Made by a program: the position numbers and the translations under genes
Part shown: one piece after another, positions 48,582-57,455 of the stretch
Numbering within the stretch: the stretch's first letter is position 1
Layout: each line of letters opens with the position of its first letter
Origin: Methylorubrum thiocyanatum
GTDB taxonomy: Bacteria; Pseudomonadota; Alphaproteobacteria; Rhizobiales; Beijerinckiaceae
Assembly (NCBI GenBank): GCA_014138645.1
Contig: JACJIB010000008.1
Coordinates: 124,001 to 188,000, forward strand
Reading direction: 5' to 3'
Length of the DNA: 64,000 nt
The notes under the pieces: generated by a model
What the model saw: only the letters and a program-made list of their open reading frames with translations
The model's database searches: none
What the model was told of the DNA's origin: nothing

Positions 48582-48908
48582 CCTTGTCTCCATCAGGGCG
48601 GCCGGTGCGGCGCGGCTTCGATGGGGGGACTGTGCCGGACTCCTCTGAGGGCCGAAATAGAAACGATCGAAACGGATCGTTTCATATTATACGATTATGT
48701 CGTCGGATGTCGGCCCTGGCTGTCGCGAGTCCTTCTTGCGGACGAGCGTTTGCCCAGCCGTCGGACAACGTTTCTGCGGCGCGGATTCGGCACGGCGTTT
48801 GAAACGACGACCAACTCGTGCGCGGCCTGCCACCGGACGCGGCCGTCGCTTCCCGGCCTTGTGGCGCCCGAAGGCGAAAGCCGGCCGGCATCGCCCGGCC
48901 GCTTCCGC
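48582..48908. other. Intergenic stretch without a gene; holds one promoter
   Basis: 327 bases between the hydrolase start and the end of the L,D-transpeptidase gene; both neighbours read on the minus strand. The only clear element is the promoter and palindrome at 48660-48691. No convincing coding sequence was seen on either strand. Confidence 0.55.
48660..48691 (-). promoter_or_regulatory. Promoter -10 with operator-like palindrome before the hydrolase gene
   Basis: On the minus strand TATAAT occupies 48691-48686. GAAACGATC (48660-48668) and GATCGTTTC (48675-48683) are perfect 9-base arms around GAAACG. The palindrome would cover the transcription start, the usual place for a repressor. The -35 is weak. 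No regulator gene is adjacent. Confidence 0.55.
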
Positions 48909-50015
48909 CTACTTCTCTAGAAATTCGACCTTCGCACCCTTCTGCGTATGGCTCGCGAGGTCGCGCGCGTCCCAGTTCGTCAGGCGGATGCAGCCGTGCG
49001 ACTCGGTCTTGCCGACCTTCTCCGGGTCCGGCGTGCCGTGGATGCCGTAGGACGGGATCGAGAGGTCGATCCAGACGAGCCCGACCGGGTTGTTGGGTCC
49101 CGGATGGATCGAGAACTTCTTCGTCGCCTTCACGCCCTTGAAGCGGTACTTTGGGTTGTAGGTGTACCAGGGATCGAAGGCGACGGCCTTCACCTTCGCC
49201 GATCCGTCGGGGGCCGGCTTCTCGTCGCTGCCGATGGAAGCGGGGTAATCCGCCGTCAGCTTGCCGTCCTCGCCGAAGGCGCGCACCCGCTTCGTGCGCT
49301 TGTCGACCTCGATGCGGGTCACCTTGGGGGCGACCGGCGCACCCTCGACCTTCCCCTCGCCCAGCGGCGGCACCGCCGCCACGACGAGCGTACCGCCCGC
49401 CTTGTCGAGGGGCACGTCGGGATTGAGGGCCGAGAGCAGGTCGCGCTGCATGTGGAAGCGCTCGGCCAGCATCTCGCGCGTGTTGGTGTAGCGCATCGGC
49501 CCGACCTCGGCCTGCTCCTCCATCTTGGCCGGCATCCGCTCGACGAAGGGGCCTTTCACGTCCTCCTCCGTGATCGTGTATTGCGTCACGACCGGCTCCT
49601 TGCTCGTCGCCTGGAGACGGTCGAACACCTCGCGGGTCAGGCGGTCGCCCTCGGGCAGCCCCTGCGCCGCGGCGAAGGCCTTGATCGCACCGCGCAGGTT
49701 CTCGCCGTCGCGCCCGTCGATGGCGCCGGGGGAGAAGTGGGCCCGGTCGAGCAGCACCTGCACTTTCACCAGCAGCGGGTCGGGCTTCGCATCCGCCTCC
49801 TTCAGCTTCTTCGCCGACTTGGAGTCCTTCTTCGAGCCCTTCTTAGGCTCCGTCTTGGACGTCTCGTTCGTCTTGGACCCGTCCTGCGGCTCCTGGAACG
49901 TCGCGTTCTCGATGGCTTCGCGGGTCAGATCCGGCGTGCCGGTCCCGGCGGCCTGCGCACTCGCCGACCACACACAGAGCGCCACCAGCGCCCCACGCAT
50001 CCACGCCCGTTCCAT
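48909..50015 (-). CDS. L,D-transpeptidase (YkuD domain) with peptidoglycan-binding-like domain
   Basis: 368 residues from the ATG at 50015. A signal peptide (MRGALVALCVWSASAQAAGT) is followed by a Lys/Ser-rich linker (KKGSKKDSKSAKKLKEADAK), a peptidoglycan-binding-like helical domain (LLVKVQVLLDRAHFSPGAID, then GRDGENLRGAIKAFAAAQGL) and the catalytic domain. The active site is SYGIHGTPDPEKVGKTESHG followed by CIRLTNWDARDL, with the His and Cys of the H-x(n)-S-H-G-C-I-R motif. It makes 3-3 cross-links or attaches proteins in the periplasm. The start matters because the frame is open upstream with no signal peptide. Confidence 0.93.
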   Translation of the reverse strand: MERAWMRGALVALCVWSASAQAAGTGTPDLTREAIENATFQEPQDGSKTNETSKTEPKKGSKKDSKSAKKLKEADAKPDPLLVKVQVLLDRAHFSPGAIDGRDGENLRGAIKAFAAAQGLPEGDRLTREVFDRLQATSKEPVVTQYTITEEDVKGPFVERMPAKMEEQAEVGPMRYTNTREMLAERFHMQRDLLSALNPDVPLDKAGGTLVVAAVPPLGEGKVEGAPVAPKVTRIEVDKRTKRVRAFGEDGKLTADYPASIGSDEKPAPDGSAKVKAVAFDPWYTYNPKYRFKGVKATKKFSIHPGPNNPVGLVWIDLSIPSYGIHGTPDPEKVGKTESHGCIRLTNWDARDLASHTQKGAKVEFLEK

Positions 50016-50121
50016 TGCCCGCCCGCGCTCCACATGTGACGACCAAGAAGAAGCGATGGCAAAGCGCCACCGTTCCCGCGGCGAATGGCGCGTCTTCGCG
50101 TGTCGGGCGGGGCGATGCCGC

Positions 50122-51069
50122 CTATTGGCAGAGGCGGTGCCCGGCGTTGCGCTCGCGCAGGTCGAGATGCAGGTGGTTGCCGTGCGCCGCGTCACTGCCC
50201 GGCCCCAGCACCGTGCGGAAGAAGCCGCAGGCGCCGGTCCGCACGGATGCCAGGAACGCGGCCTCCGGCGAGCCGTCCGGCGCGGCGGTCACCTTGAGGC
50301 TCGCGCGCTTGGCGAAGCCGTAGCCCATTACGTCGATGGCGTTGGCGAAGCTGTGCTCGCTGAGCTTGGCATCCGTGTCGTGGTTCTGCCCGCGGCAGAC
50401 ATAGGTTCCGCCGAGCGCGAGGCTCTTCAGGCTGTCGCCGAACTCCTTCTGCGCCGCGACCTGAACCTCGGTGGCCCAGCGCGCCAGCGCTTCCGCCGCC
50501 CGGCAAGTGAGCGTGGCGGCCGGTTCCAGCGCCACACCGTCGGCAAGGGTGGTCACGGTCAGCGGACGCGGCGCGCTGCACTGGCCGTTGCCGAGCGGAG
50601 CCGCGGCCTCGAACCGGGCACCGAGCCGTTCCAGCCGGCGCAGGCAGGCGGTGTCGTCGGGCGCGGACACCTTGAGGGCGAGCGCCGAGTCGCCGGACAG
50701 CTCGGGCGGCCGCTCCGGCGGAAGCGGGGCATCCGGCAGAGTGGTGGGCGTTTCCTTGGCGTCCTTCGCCGTCTCCTTCACCGGCTCGGGCTGCGGTGCG
50801 TCCGGCTTCGGGCGGTTTCCCTGACCGGCCTCCTTGTCAGGAGCGGCGGCGAGTTCCGGCGGGCGCTCCGGCGGCAGCGGCGTCACCTGAGGTGCGGGCG
50901 GCAGGAGGTCACCGGGACGCGCGGGCGGCTGGGGCGGCGGCAGCGGCACCGTCGCGGGCGGTGGCTTGGCCGGCTCCGACCGCGCGAGCCCAGGCGACAG
51001 GGCGAGCGCCAGCACGCACGCGGTCACCGAGCACGCAATCGAGCGGACGGCGAGGGTGAAAGACTTCAT
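50122..51069 (-). CDS. Extensin-like C-terminal domain protein, exported
   Basis: 315 residues from the ATG at 51069. A signal peptide (SIACSVTACVLALALSPGLA) is followed by a Pro-rich region of about 110 residues in which PLPPERPPEL occurs twice. The C-terminal domain is the bacterial extensin-like fold: PDDTACLRRLERLGARFEAA, EPAATLTCRAAEALARWATE, LGGTYVCRGQNHDTDAKLSE and HSFANAIDVMGYGFAKR. The end, GSDAAHGNHLHLDLRERNAG, has His residues that resemble peptidase M15/VanY-type metal sites, so it may act on peptidoglycan. It lies just upstream of the L,D-transpeptidase on the same strand. Confidence 0.9.
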   Translation of the reverse strand: MKSFTLAVRSIACSVTACVLALALSPGLARSEPAKPPPATVPLPPPQPPARPGDLLPPAPQVTPLPPERPPELAAAPDKEAGQGNRPKPDAPQPEPVKETAKDAKETPTTLPDAPLPPERPPELSGDSALALKVSAPDDTACLRRLERLGARFEAAAPLGNGQCSAPRPLTVTTLADGVALEPAATLTCRAAEALARWATEVQVAAQKEFGDSLKSLALGGTYVCRGQNHDTDAKLSEHSFANAIDVMGYGFAKRASLKVTAAPDGSPEAAFLASVRTGACGFFRTVLGPGSDAAHGNHLHLDLRERNAGHRLCQ

Positions 51070-51279
51070 GCCGCGTCTGTCCCATCCACCCGGCCCATCC
51101 ACCCGGCCCACGTCACCGTCTCCTCATCGGCTGCCCGATCCTCCGCGGCAAGGACGCTGCGGACACGCCCCGCGGATTCGTGACAGAACCCGGCGCCACG
51201 GGCTGTCGCTTTGCGCTGCTCGGCCCACAAACCTATGTTCCGCTTCTCACCGCACGACCTTCCCCGAGGGCTCCCGTCC

Positions 51280-53379
51280 ATGACCGCCGACACCGCACGC
51301 GACCTTTCCGAGGGTACGGAGCCCGGCCACGGCAACGCGGCCGCCAATCCGTTCGATGCCGCGGAATGGGCGACGCCCTTCGGCCTGCCGGATTTCGCGG
51401 CGATCCGGCCGGAGCACTACGTGCCGGCCTTCGCCCACGCCCTGAAGCGGCACGAGGCCGAGATCGCGGCGATCACCGGGAATGCGGAGGCTCCCACCTT
51501 CGCCAACACGGTGGCGGCGATGGAGCGGGCGGGCGGCGCCCTCGACCGGGTCGCCAACGTGTTCTTCAACCTGACAGGCAGCAATACCAGCCCGGAGCTT
51601 CAGGCGATCGAGCGGGCGGTCGCGCCGCAGCTCGCGCGGCATTCCAGCGCCATCACCCTCGACCCGCAGCTCTGGGATCGGCTCTCGGCCATCGACCCCG
51701 ATGCGGAGGCTCTGGGCGACGAGGAACGGCGCGTGCTCGACCGCTACCGCAGCCGCTTCCACCGGGCGGGCGCCGGGCTCGCCCCGGAAGCCAAGGCCCG
51801 CATCGCCGAGATCGCGATCCGTCTGGCCGAGCTCGGGACGCAATTCGCCCAGAACGTGCTGGCCGACGAGCGCGACTTCGTCCTGCCGCTCGACGGCGCG
51901 GACGACCTCGCCGGCCTGCCACCCTTCCTGCGCGACGCCGCCGCGGAGGCGGCGCAGGAGCGGGGCGGCGCGCACAGCCACGTCGTCACCCTGTCGCGTT
52001 CGCTGATCGAGCCGTTCCTCGTCTTCTCCACCCGCCGCGACCTGCGAGCCCTGGCCTACGCCGCCTGGACCCGGCGCGGCGAGACCAGCGGCGAGACCGA
52101 CAACCGGGCGGTCATCGCCGAGATCGTGCGCCTGCGGGCCGAGCGGGCGCGGCTTCTCGGCTTCGAGAGTTTCGCCCATCTCAAGCTCGACGACACCATG
52201 GCCGGCTCGCCCGACGCGGCGATGGAGCTGCTGCGCAACGTCTGGAAGCCGGCGCTGCAGCGCGCGGCGGAGGAACGCGAGGCGCTCCAGGCCCTGGTGC
52301 GGGCGGAGGGGCACGACTTCGCCCTCGAAGCCCATGACTGGCGCCACTATTCCGAGAAGCAGCGGCGGGCCGAGCACGACCTCGACGAATCCGAGATCAA
52401 GCCGTACCTGCCGCTTGAGGGCATGATCCAGGCGGCCTTCGACACCGCCTCACGGCTGTTCGGGCTCGGCTTCGAGGAACTGCGCGACGTGCCGCGCTAT
52501 CACCCGGACGTTCGCACCTGGCTCGTGCGCGACGCCGACGGCTCGGAGGTCGGGCTGTTCCTCGGCGACTACTTCGCCCGGCCCTCGAAGCGTTCGGGCG
52601 CCTGGATGAGTGCCTTCCGCTCGCAGGAGCGGCTGAACGGCGACATCAAGCCGATCATCGTCAACGTGATGAACTTCGCCCGCGCCCCGCGGGGCGAGCC
52701 GACGCTGCTCTCCTTCGACGACGCCCGCACGCTGTTCCACGAATTCGGCCACGCCCTGCATGGGCTCCTGTCCGACGTGACCTACCCGCTGCTCTCCGGC
52801 ACCGCGGTCTCGCGCGACTTCGTGGAACTGCCCTCGCAGCTCTACGAGCACTGGCTGCAGCAGCCGGAGGTTTTGCGCGCCCATGCCCGCCATGTGACGA
52901 CCGGGGAGCCGATGCCGGACGCCCTGCTCGAACGCCTGCTCGCGGCGGCGACCTTCAACCAGGGCTTCGCCACGGTGGAATACGCGGCCTCGGCCATCGT
53001 CGACATGACGCTGCACCTCTCCGCCGCCGGGGAAGACGGGCTCGATGTGGTCGCCTTCGAGGCGGATGCCCTGCGCCGCATCGCCATGCCGGCCGAGATC
53101 GCGGCGCGCCACCGGGCGCCGCATTTCGCGCATATCTTCTCCGGCGACGGCTATGCGGCCGGCTACTACAGCTATCTCTGGTCGGAGGTGCTCGACGCCG
53201 ATGCGTTCGACGCGTTCCGCGAGGCCGGGGACATCTTCCACCCGCAGACGGCGCAACGCCTGCGCCGGACGATCTACGGCGCGGGCAACCTGCGCGACCC
53301 GCGCGAGGCCTACACCGCCTTCCGCGGGCGGTTGCCGAGCATCGAGCCGCTGCTGAAGAAGCGCGGGCTCGCGGCGTAG
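51280..53379 (+). CDS. M3 family metallopeptidase (oligopeptidase A / Dcp type)
   Basis: 699 residues from the ATG at 51280. The zinc site is FHEFGHALHGLLSDVTYPLL, with two His and Glu of HEFGH. Other family blocks: IRPEHYVPAFAHALKRHEAE near the N-terminus, HDWRHYSEKQRRAEHDLDES, LFLGDYFARPSKRSGAWMSA, and GDGYAAGYYSYLWSEVLDAD near the end. No signal peptide is visible, so it is cytosolic. It degrades peptides left from proteolysis. The two possible upstream starts (51211, 51238) give no typical N-terminus. Confidence 0.95.
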   Translation: MTADTARDLSEGTEPGHGNAAANPFDAAEWATPFGLPDFAAIRPEHYVPAFAHALKRHEAEIAAITGNAEAPTFANTVAAMERAGGALDRVANVFFNLTGSNTSPELQAIERAVAPQLARHSSAITLDPQLWDRLSAIDPDAEALGDEERRVLDRYRSRFHRAGAGLAPEAKARIAEIAIRLAELGTQFAQNVLADERDFVLPLDGADDLAGLPPFLRDAAAEAAQERGGAHSHVVTLSRSLIEPFLVFSTRRDLRALAYAAWTRRGETSGETDNRAVIAEIVRLRAERARLLGFESFAHLKLDDTMAGSPDAAMELLRNVWKPALQRAAEEREALQALVRAEGHDFALEAHDWRHYSEKQRRAEHDLDESEIKPYLPLEGMIQAAFDTASRLFGLGFEELRDVPRYHPDVRTWLVRDADGSEVGLFLGDYFARPSKRSGAWMSAFRSQERLNGDIKPIIVNVMNFARAPRGEPTLLSFDDARTLFHEFGHALHGLLSDVTYPLLSGTAVSRDFVELPSQLYEHWLQQPEVLRAHARHVTTGEPMPDALLERLLAAATFNQGFATVEYAASAIVDMTLHLSAAGEDGLDVVAFEADALRRIAMPAEIAARHRAPHFAHIFSGDGYAAGYYSYLWSEVLDADAFDAFREAGDIFHPQTAQRLRRTIYGAGNLRDPREAYTAFRGRLPSIEPLLKKRGLAA

Positions 53380-53382
53380 GGC

Positions 53383-53414
53383 AAAAAAAAGCCCTCCCCC
53401 GCAGAGGGGGAGGG
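53383..53414 (-). terminator. Rho-independent terminator for ftfL
   Basis: On the minus strand CCCTCCCCC (53414-53406), loop TCTGC, GGGGGAGGG (53400-53392), one C, then an uninterrupted T-run read from the A-run at 53383-53390. It lies about 115 bases past the ftfL stop and 3 bases from the M3 peptidase stop on the other strand. Confidence 0.85.
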
Positions 53415-53429
53415 TCGTGGGCTGGCTAG

Positions 53430-53477
53430 AGCATTGTCCCGAAAGGTGGCTGCCGGCTTTCGGAAAAAGACGATGCT
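53430..53477. repeat. Dispersed palindromic repeat unit
   Basis: AGCATTGTC (53430-53438) pairs with GACGATGCT (53469-53477, one T-G), and inside it CCGAAAG (53439-53445) pairs with CTTTCGG (53457-53463). The text CCCGAAAGGTGG...CTTTCGGAAAAAGA matches a repeat I remember as very abundant between genes in Rhizobiales and Methylobacterium. It can form a long hairpin in the ftfL transcript. Confidence 0.65.
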
Positions 53478-53489
53478 AAAACAAGAGCC

Positions 53490-53530
53490 TAGCGCATCGT
53501 GCTGGATCCGATATCCAGCACGATGCGCTA
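53490..53530. repeat. Long perfect palindrome at the ftfL 3' end
   Basis: TAGCGCATCGTGCTGGAT (53490-53507) and ATCCAGCACGATGCGCTA (53513-53530) are perfect 18-base arms around CCGAT. The right arm reaches into the ftfL stop codon (53528-53530). It is part of the same repeat region as 53430-53477. Confidence 0.75.
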
Positions 53531-55201
53531 GAACAGCCCGTCGATCTGCCCGTTGGCGTCCAACCGGATGGTGTCCGCCGCCGGCACCTTGGGCAGGCCC
53601 GGCATGGTCATAATCTCACCGCAGATCGCCACGACGAAGCCGGCGCCCGCCGAAAGGCGCACGTCGCGCACCGAGACGAGGTGGCCGGAAGGCGCGCCCA
53701 TCAGGGTCGGGTCGGTCGAGAACGAGTACTGCGTCTTGGCCATGCAGATCGGGAGGTGGCCGTAACCGTCCTTCTCGAAGCCGGCGAGCTTGGTGGCCGC
53801 CTTCGATTCGATCTGGATGTCGGCCGCGCCGTATAGCTTGGTCGCGATCGCCTTGATCTTGTCGGTGAGCTTCGTCTCGGTGTCGTAGGCGAAGGTCAGC
53901 GGCTTCTGCTCGCCCTCGGCGAGCTTCACCACGGCCTGCGCCAGTTCCTCGGCGCCCGCGCCGCCTTCCGCCCAGTGCTTGCAGGTGATCGCCTCGACCT
54001 GGAGACGGTCGCGGCACAGCTCCTTCAACTTGGCGTGCTCGGCGTCGGTGTCCTGGAAGAAGTGGTTCACACCGACGACGACCGGCAGGCCGAAGCCGCG
54101 CACGTTCTTCACGTGGCGCTCGAGGTTGGCGAAGCCCTTCTCCAGAGCGTCGAGGTTCTCGCCCTGGAGATCCTTCTTGTTGACGCCGCCATGCATCTTC
54201 AGCGCACGGACGGTGGCGACGATCACCACCGCGGAGGGCTTGAGGCCGGTCTGACGGCACTTGATGTCGATGAACTTCTCCGCGCCGAGGTCGGCACCGA
54301 AGCCGGCTTCCGTCACCACGTAATCGGCCAGCCGCAAGCCGGTCTGGGTGGCGATCACCGAGTTGCAGCCGTGGGCGATGTTGGCGAACGGGCCGCCATG
54401 GATCAGCGCCGGGTTGCCCTCCAGCGTCTGCACTAGGTTCGGCTGGAGCGCGTCCTTGAGCAGCACCGTCATGGCGCCGGTGGCCTTCACGTCGGCCAGC
54501 GTCACCGGCTTGCGGTCACGGGTCTCGGCGATGACGATGCGGCCGAGGCGCTCCTCGAGGTCGGCGAGGTCACGCGCAAGGCAGAACACCGCCATGACCT
54601 CGGAGGCCACGGTGATGTCGAACCCGTCCTCGCGCGGGAAGCCGTTGGCGACGCCGCCGAGCGACTGGTTGATGGCGCGAAGCGCCCGGTCGTTCATGTC
54701 GACCACGCGGCGCCAGTGGATGCGGCGCACGTCGATGTTCAGTTCGTTGGCCCAGTAGACGTGGTTGTCGATCAGCGCCGCGGCGAGGGAGTGCGCCGAG
54801 GTGATGGCGTGGAAGTCGCCGGTGAAGTGCAGGTTGATCTGCTCCATCGGCACGACCTGGGCCTTGCCGCCGCCGGCCGCGCCGCCCTTCATGCCGAAGC
54901 ATGGGCCGAGCGAGGGCTCGCGCAGGCACATCACCGCCCGCTGGCCGATGCGGTTCAGCGCGTCGCCGAGGCCCACCGTCGTCGTGGTCTTGCCCTCGCC
55001 CGCGGGCGTCGGCGAGATCGCGGTGACGAGGACGAGCTTGCCCTCGGGCTTGCCCTCCAGCGACTTGATGAAGCCGTGGTCGATCTTGGCGATGTGCTTG
55101 CCGTAGTTGTGCAGCGCCTCGTCGGGAATGCCGATCCGCTCGGCGACCTGGGCGATGGGCTTCAGCGTCGCCGCGCGGGCGATCTCGATGTCTGAGGGCA
55201 T
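53528..55201 (-). CDS. ftfL: Formate-tetrahydrofolate ligase
   Basis: 557 residues. It joins formate to tetrahydrofolate with ATP, giving N10-formyl-H4F, the entry of formate carbon into the serine cycle. Motifs: LVTAISPTPAGEGKTTTTVG with the nucleotide loop, LREPSLGPCFGMKGGAAGGG, INLHFTGDFHAITSAHSLAA and GLPVVVGVNHFFQDTDAEHA. VSVRDVRLSAGAGFVVAICG and the C-terminal LPKVPAADTIRLDANGQIDG complete it. The N-terminus MPSDIEIARAATLKPIAQVA and the length match the M. extorquens enzyme as I remember it. I chose the ATG at 55201. The gene has its own terminator and a palindromic 3' end. Confidence 0.97.
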   Translation of the reverse strand: MPSDIEIARAATLKPIAQVAERIGIPDEALHNYGKHIAKIDHGFIKSLEGKPEGKLVLVTAISPTPAGEGKTTTTVGLGDALNRIGQRAVMCLREPSLGPCFGMKGGAAGGGKAQVVPMEQINLHFTGDFHAITSAHSLAAALIDNHVYWANELNIDVRRIHWRRVVDMNDRALRAINQSLGGVANGFPREDGFDITVASEVMAVFCLARDLADLEERLGRIVIAETRDRKPVTLADVKATGAMTVLLKDALQPNLVQTLEGNPALIHGGPFANIAHGCNSVIATQTGLRLADYVVTEAGFGADLGAEKFIDIKCRQTGLKPSAVVIVATVRALKMHGGVNKKDLQGENLDALEKGFANLERHVKNVRGFGLPVVVGVNHFFQDTDAEHAKLKELCRDRLQVEAITCKHWAEGGAGAEELAQAVVKLAEGEQKPLTFAYDTETKLTDKIKAIATKLYGAADIQIESKAATKLAGFEKDGYGHLPICMAKTQYSFSTDPTLMGAPSGHLVSVRDVRLSAGAGFVVAICGEIMTMPGLPKVPAADTIRLDANGQIDGLF

Positions 55202-55415
55202 TTCTCTCACCGTCGTTTCTTGTCGCGGGGGCTCGCGGCCTGAGCCGCCGCCGCCCGGCCGAGGGTCCACCCCCGTGCCTCGGTGCTTAGCGGACGCAAC
55301 AGCCACGATAAACCGATTGTCGCAGTGTGGGCGAAACGGCGCAGAAAAGCCTCTCGGATTTTTTTGATTGCGACCGTTAAGTTTCTTCAGAGGACAAGCA
55401 GAATCCGGAGCCGCC

Positions 55416-55637
55416 TCAGCCGGTCATCGCCGTGGCGGTGTAGCCGGCCTTGGTGAGCGCCTGCGCCACGTCGAGGCTCTGCGCCACGGTGGTCGCGGTC
55501 ACCCGGCCCAGACCGACATCGACGGAGACCTCCGCCTGCGGGTCGAGGCGGCGGATCGTGCGGCGCACCGCCTCGGCGCAGCCCTCGCAGGTCATGCCGT
55601 CCACGCGCATCGTCAGTTCGATCGGCGTCTGATCCAT
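55416..55637 (-). CDS. Heavy-metal-associated (HMA) domain protein, CopZ-like
   Basis: 73 residues, one HMA ferredoxin-like domain. The metal motif is RVDGMTCEGCAEAVRRTIRR with C-x-x-C. VSVDVGLGRVTATTVAQSLD follows. It is a soluble copper (or other soft metal) chaperone by family. There is no partner ATPase gene beside it in the window. It lies 214 bases upstream of ftfL on the same strand. Confidence 0.9.
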   Translation of the reverse strand: MDQTPIELTMRVDGMTCEGCAEAVRRTIRRLDPQAEVSVDVGLGRVTATTVAQSLDVAQALTKAGYTATAMTG

Positions 55638-55873
55638 CGCTCAACTCTCTCCGGCCGCCCGGTCGGCCCGCCTCATGTCTGCGGACATGTGGCCTTCGGA
55701 CCGCGTGCGGCAAGCGGACCCGTGGCTTCGGGCCGAATGCACGGGAGAAACCGGCCCGCTGCCTTGCGGCGGAGGGCTGGCTCGGCGACATTAGGGTTAC
55801 GCAGAGCCGGAGTTGTGTGCCCCACCCGCCGGCGCGTTCGAGCCACACGTCTTGCGGAGGCCCGCTCCGCACC

Positions 55874-57406
55874 GTGAAAGAGAAGCCCGGCCGCGGCCGT
55901 CAGACAGAAGCGCGTCGATCGACGGTGAAGACACCGCAATCCCGTACGATCCGCCCGCGCGGCACCCCCTGGATCCTCGGCCTCGTCGGCGTCCTGGTCC
56001 TCGTTCCGCTGGCGCTCCTCGTGCCGCTCGCCGCGGTCGCCGCGGTGTCCGGTCTCGCCATCGTCGGCGGCGCCCTGCTCTGGCGGCGGCTGTCGCGGCT
56101 CGTCACGGCGCAGGAGGTCGTCTCGAAGGAGATCGGCGTCCTGTCCCAGCGCCTCGTGAAGCTGGAGGCCGTCGCCGCGGCCCTGGTGCAGACGCGGATG
56201 CAGGGCACGCCCTCTGCCGAGCCAGCGGCGGCGGCGACCGACGAGGGTCTCAAGGCGCTCGACGCGCGGTTCGTCTCCGGCATCGAGGAGGTGACCGCCG
56301 AGATCGGCATCCTCAGCGGCATCGTGCGGGAACTCGCCGCGGTGGTGGCGGCGCAGGACGGCGACATCGCCGGATTGAAGCAGCGGGCCGCGGCGCCCGC
56401 ACCGGTGCCGCGTCCGCAGCGGGTGGCGGACACGATCCAGCCGAGCCCGGTACCGGCTGCGGCGGTGCTGCCCGAGCCCGAACCGGTGGCTGCGCCGATG
56501 CGGCTCGTGCCGCGCACGACCCCGCCCGCGACCCGCCCGACCGATCCCTTCGCCAACGGCGCGGAGGCGGCGCCGCTGATCGACGCCTTCGACGGCGAGG
56601 GGCTCGAAGTCTACCTCCAGCCGGTCGTGACCCTGCCGCAGCGCAAGGTCGTGGCCTACGAGGCGCTGGCGCGGCTCAAGGTCGGGGAGGCGGTCTACGC
56701 GCCCGAAACCTTTCTGCCGGTGCTAGAGCGGCACGGCCGCACCACGGCGCTCGACCGGCGCATGCTCCAACGCGTCGCCACCATCGCCCGCCATCTCCAG
56801 GGGCGCGGCAGCCCGGCCTCGGTCAGCTACAGCCTCACGCCGAATTCGCTGTTCGAGCCGGGCTTCCTGCGCTCCCTCGGCCGCCTCGTCAGCGAGGGGC
56901 CGGAACTCGCCGGGCGGGTGGTGATCGCCCTGCCGCAAACGAGTTGGCGCAGCCTCGATGCCGAGCAGGCCGCCCTGCTGGCGGGCCTGCGCGGGCGGAT
57001 CGGCTTCGTGATGGACCGCCCGATCGACCTGCGCTTCGACCCGACGGCTTTGGCCGAGCGCGGCATCACCCAGGTCAAGGTTGCGGCCGCGCTGCTGCTT
57101 CGCCCCCTCGACCGCGAGGCGATGCCCGATATCGCGCTGGAGGATCTGGTGGCGTCCCTGGCCCGGGTCGGGATCCGCCTCGTCGCGACCGGGGTCGAGG
57201 CCGAGACGGAGGTGCCCGACCTCATCGATCTCGACGTGCCGCTGGCGCAGGGCAGCGTGTTCGCCGCGCCCCGTGCCGTCCGGGCGGAGGTGCTCTCGGC
57301 CGCCCCCGACACGGCACCGCCGCCTCCACCCCCCTCCCCTGATCCGCCGCCGAGCCCGCCGCCGCAGCGCCGCCCCTTCCGGGACTTTCTGCGCCGAGCC
57401 GGGTGA
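55874..57406 (+). CDS. Membrane protein with degenerate EAL domain
   Basis: 510 residues if started at the GTG at 55874 (GTG at 55925 or 55817 are alternatives; a GCGGAGG lies upstream). Two N-terminal membrane helices (WILGLVGVLVLVPLALLVPL, then AAVAAVSGLAIVGGALLW) precede a coiled-coil-like and Pro-rich linker. The C-terminal part aligns with EAL domains: LEVYLQPVVTLPQRKVVAYE followed by ALARL. The later acidic motifs are lost: D-D-F-G is replaced by MDRPIDLRFDPTALAERG, and K-I-D by VKVAAALLL. It is probably an inactive c-di-GMP binder or a protein partner. The tail is Pro-rich. Confidence 0.78.
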   Translation: MKEKPGRGRQTEARRSTVKTPQSRTIRPRGTPWILGLVGVLVLVPLALLVPLAAVAAVSGLAIVGGALLWRRLSRLVTAQEVVSKEIGVLSQRLVKLEAVAAALVQTRMQGTPSAEPAAAATDEGLKALDARFVSGIEEVTAEIGILSGIVRELAAVVAAQDGDIAGLKQRAAAPAPVPRPQRVADTIQPSPVPAAAVLPEPEPVAAPMRLVPRTTPPATRPTDPFANGAEAAPLIDAFDGEGLEVYLQPVVTLPQRKVVAYEALARLKVGEAVYAPETFLPVLERHGRTTALDRRMLQRVATIARHLQGRGSPASVSYSLTPNSLFEPGFLRSLGRLVSEGPELAGRVVIALPQTSWRSLDAEQAALLAGLRGRIGFVMDRPIDLRFDPTALAERGITQVKVAAALLLRPLDREAMPDIALEDLVASLARVGIRLVATGVEAETEVPDLIDLDVPLAQGSVFAAPRAVRAEVLSAAPDTAPPPPPPSPDPPPSPPPQRRPFRDFLRRAG

Positions 57407-57455
57407 GCCGGGACGCGGGCGAGGTCGTCAGCGCGACGCCGTCGGAATCTGGCCT

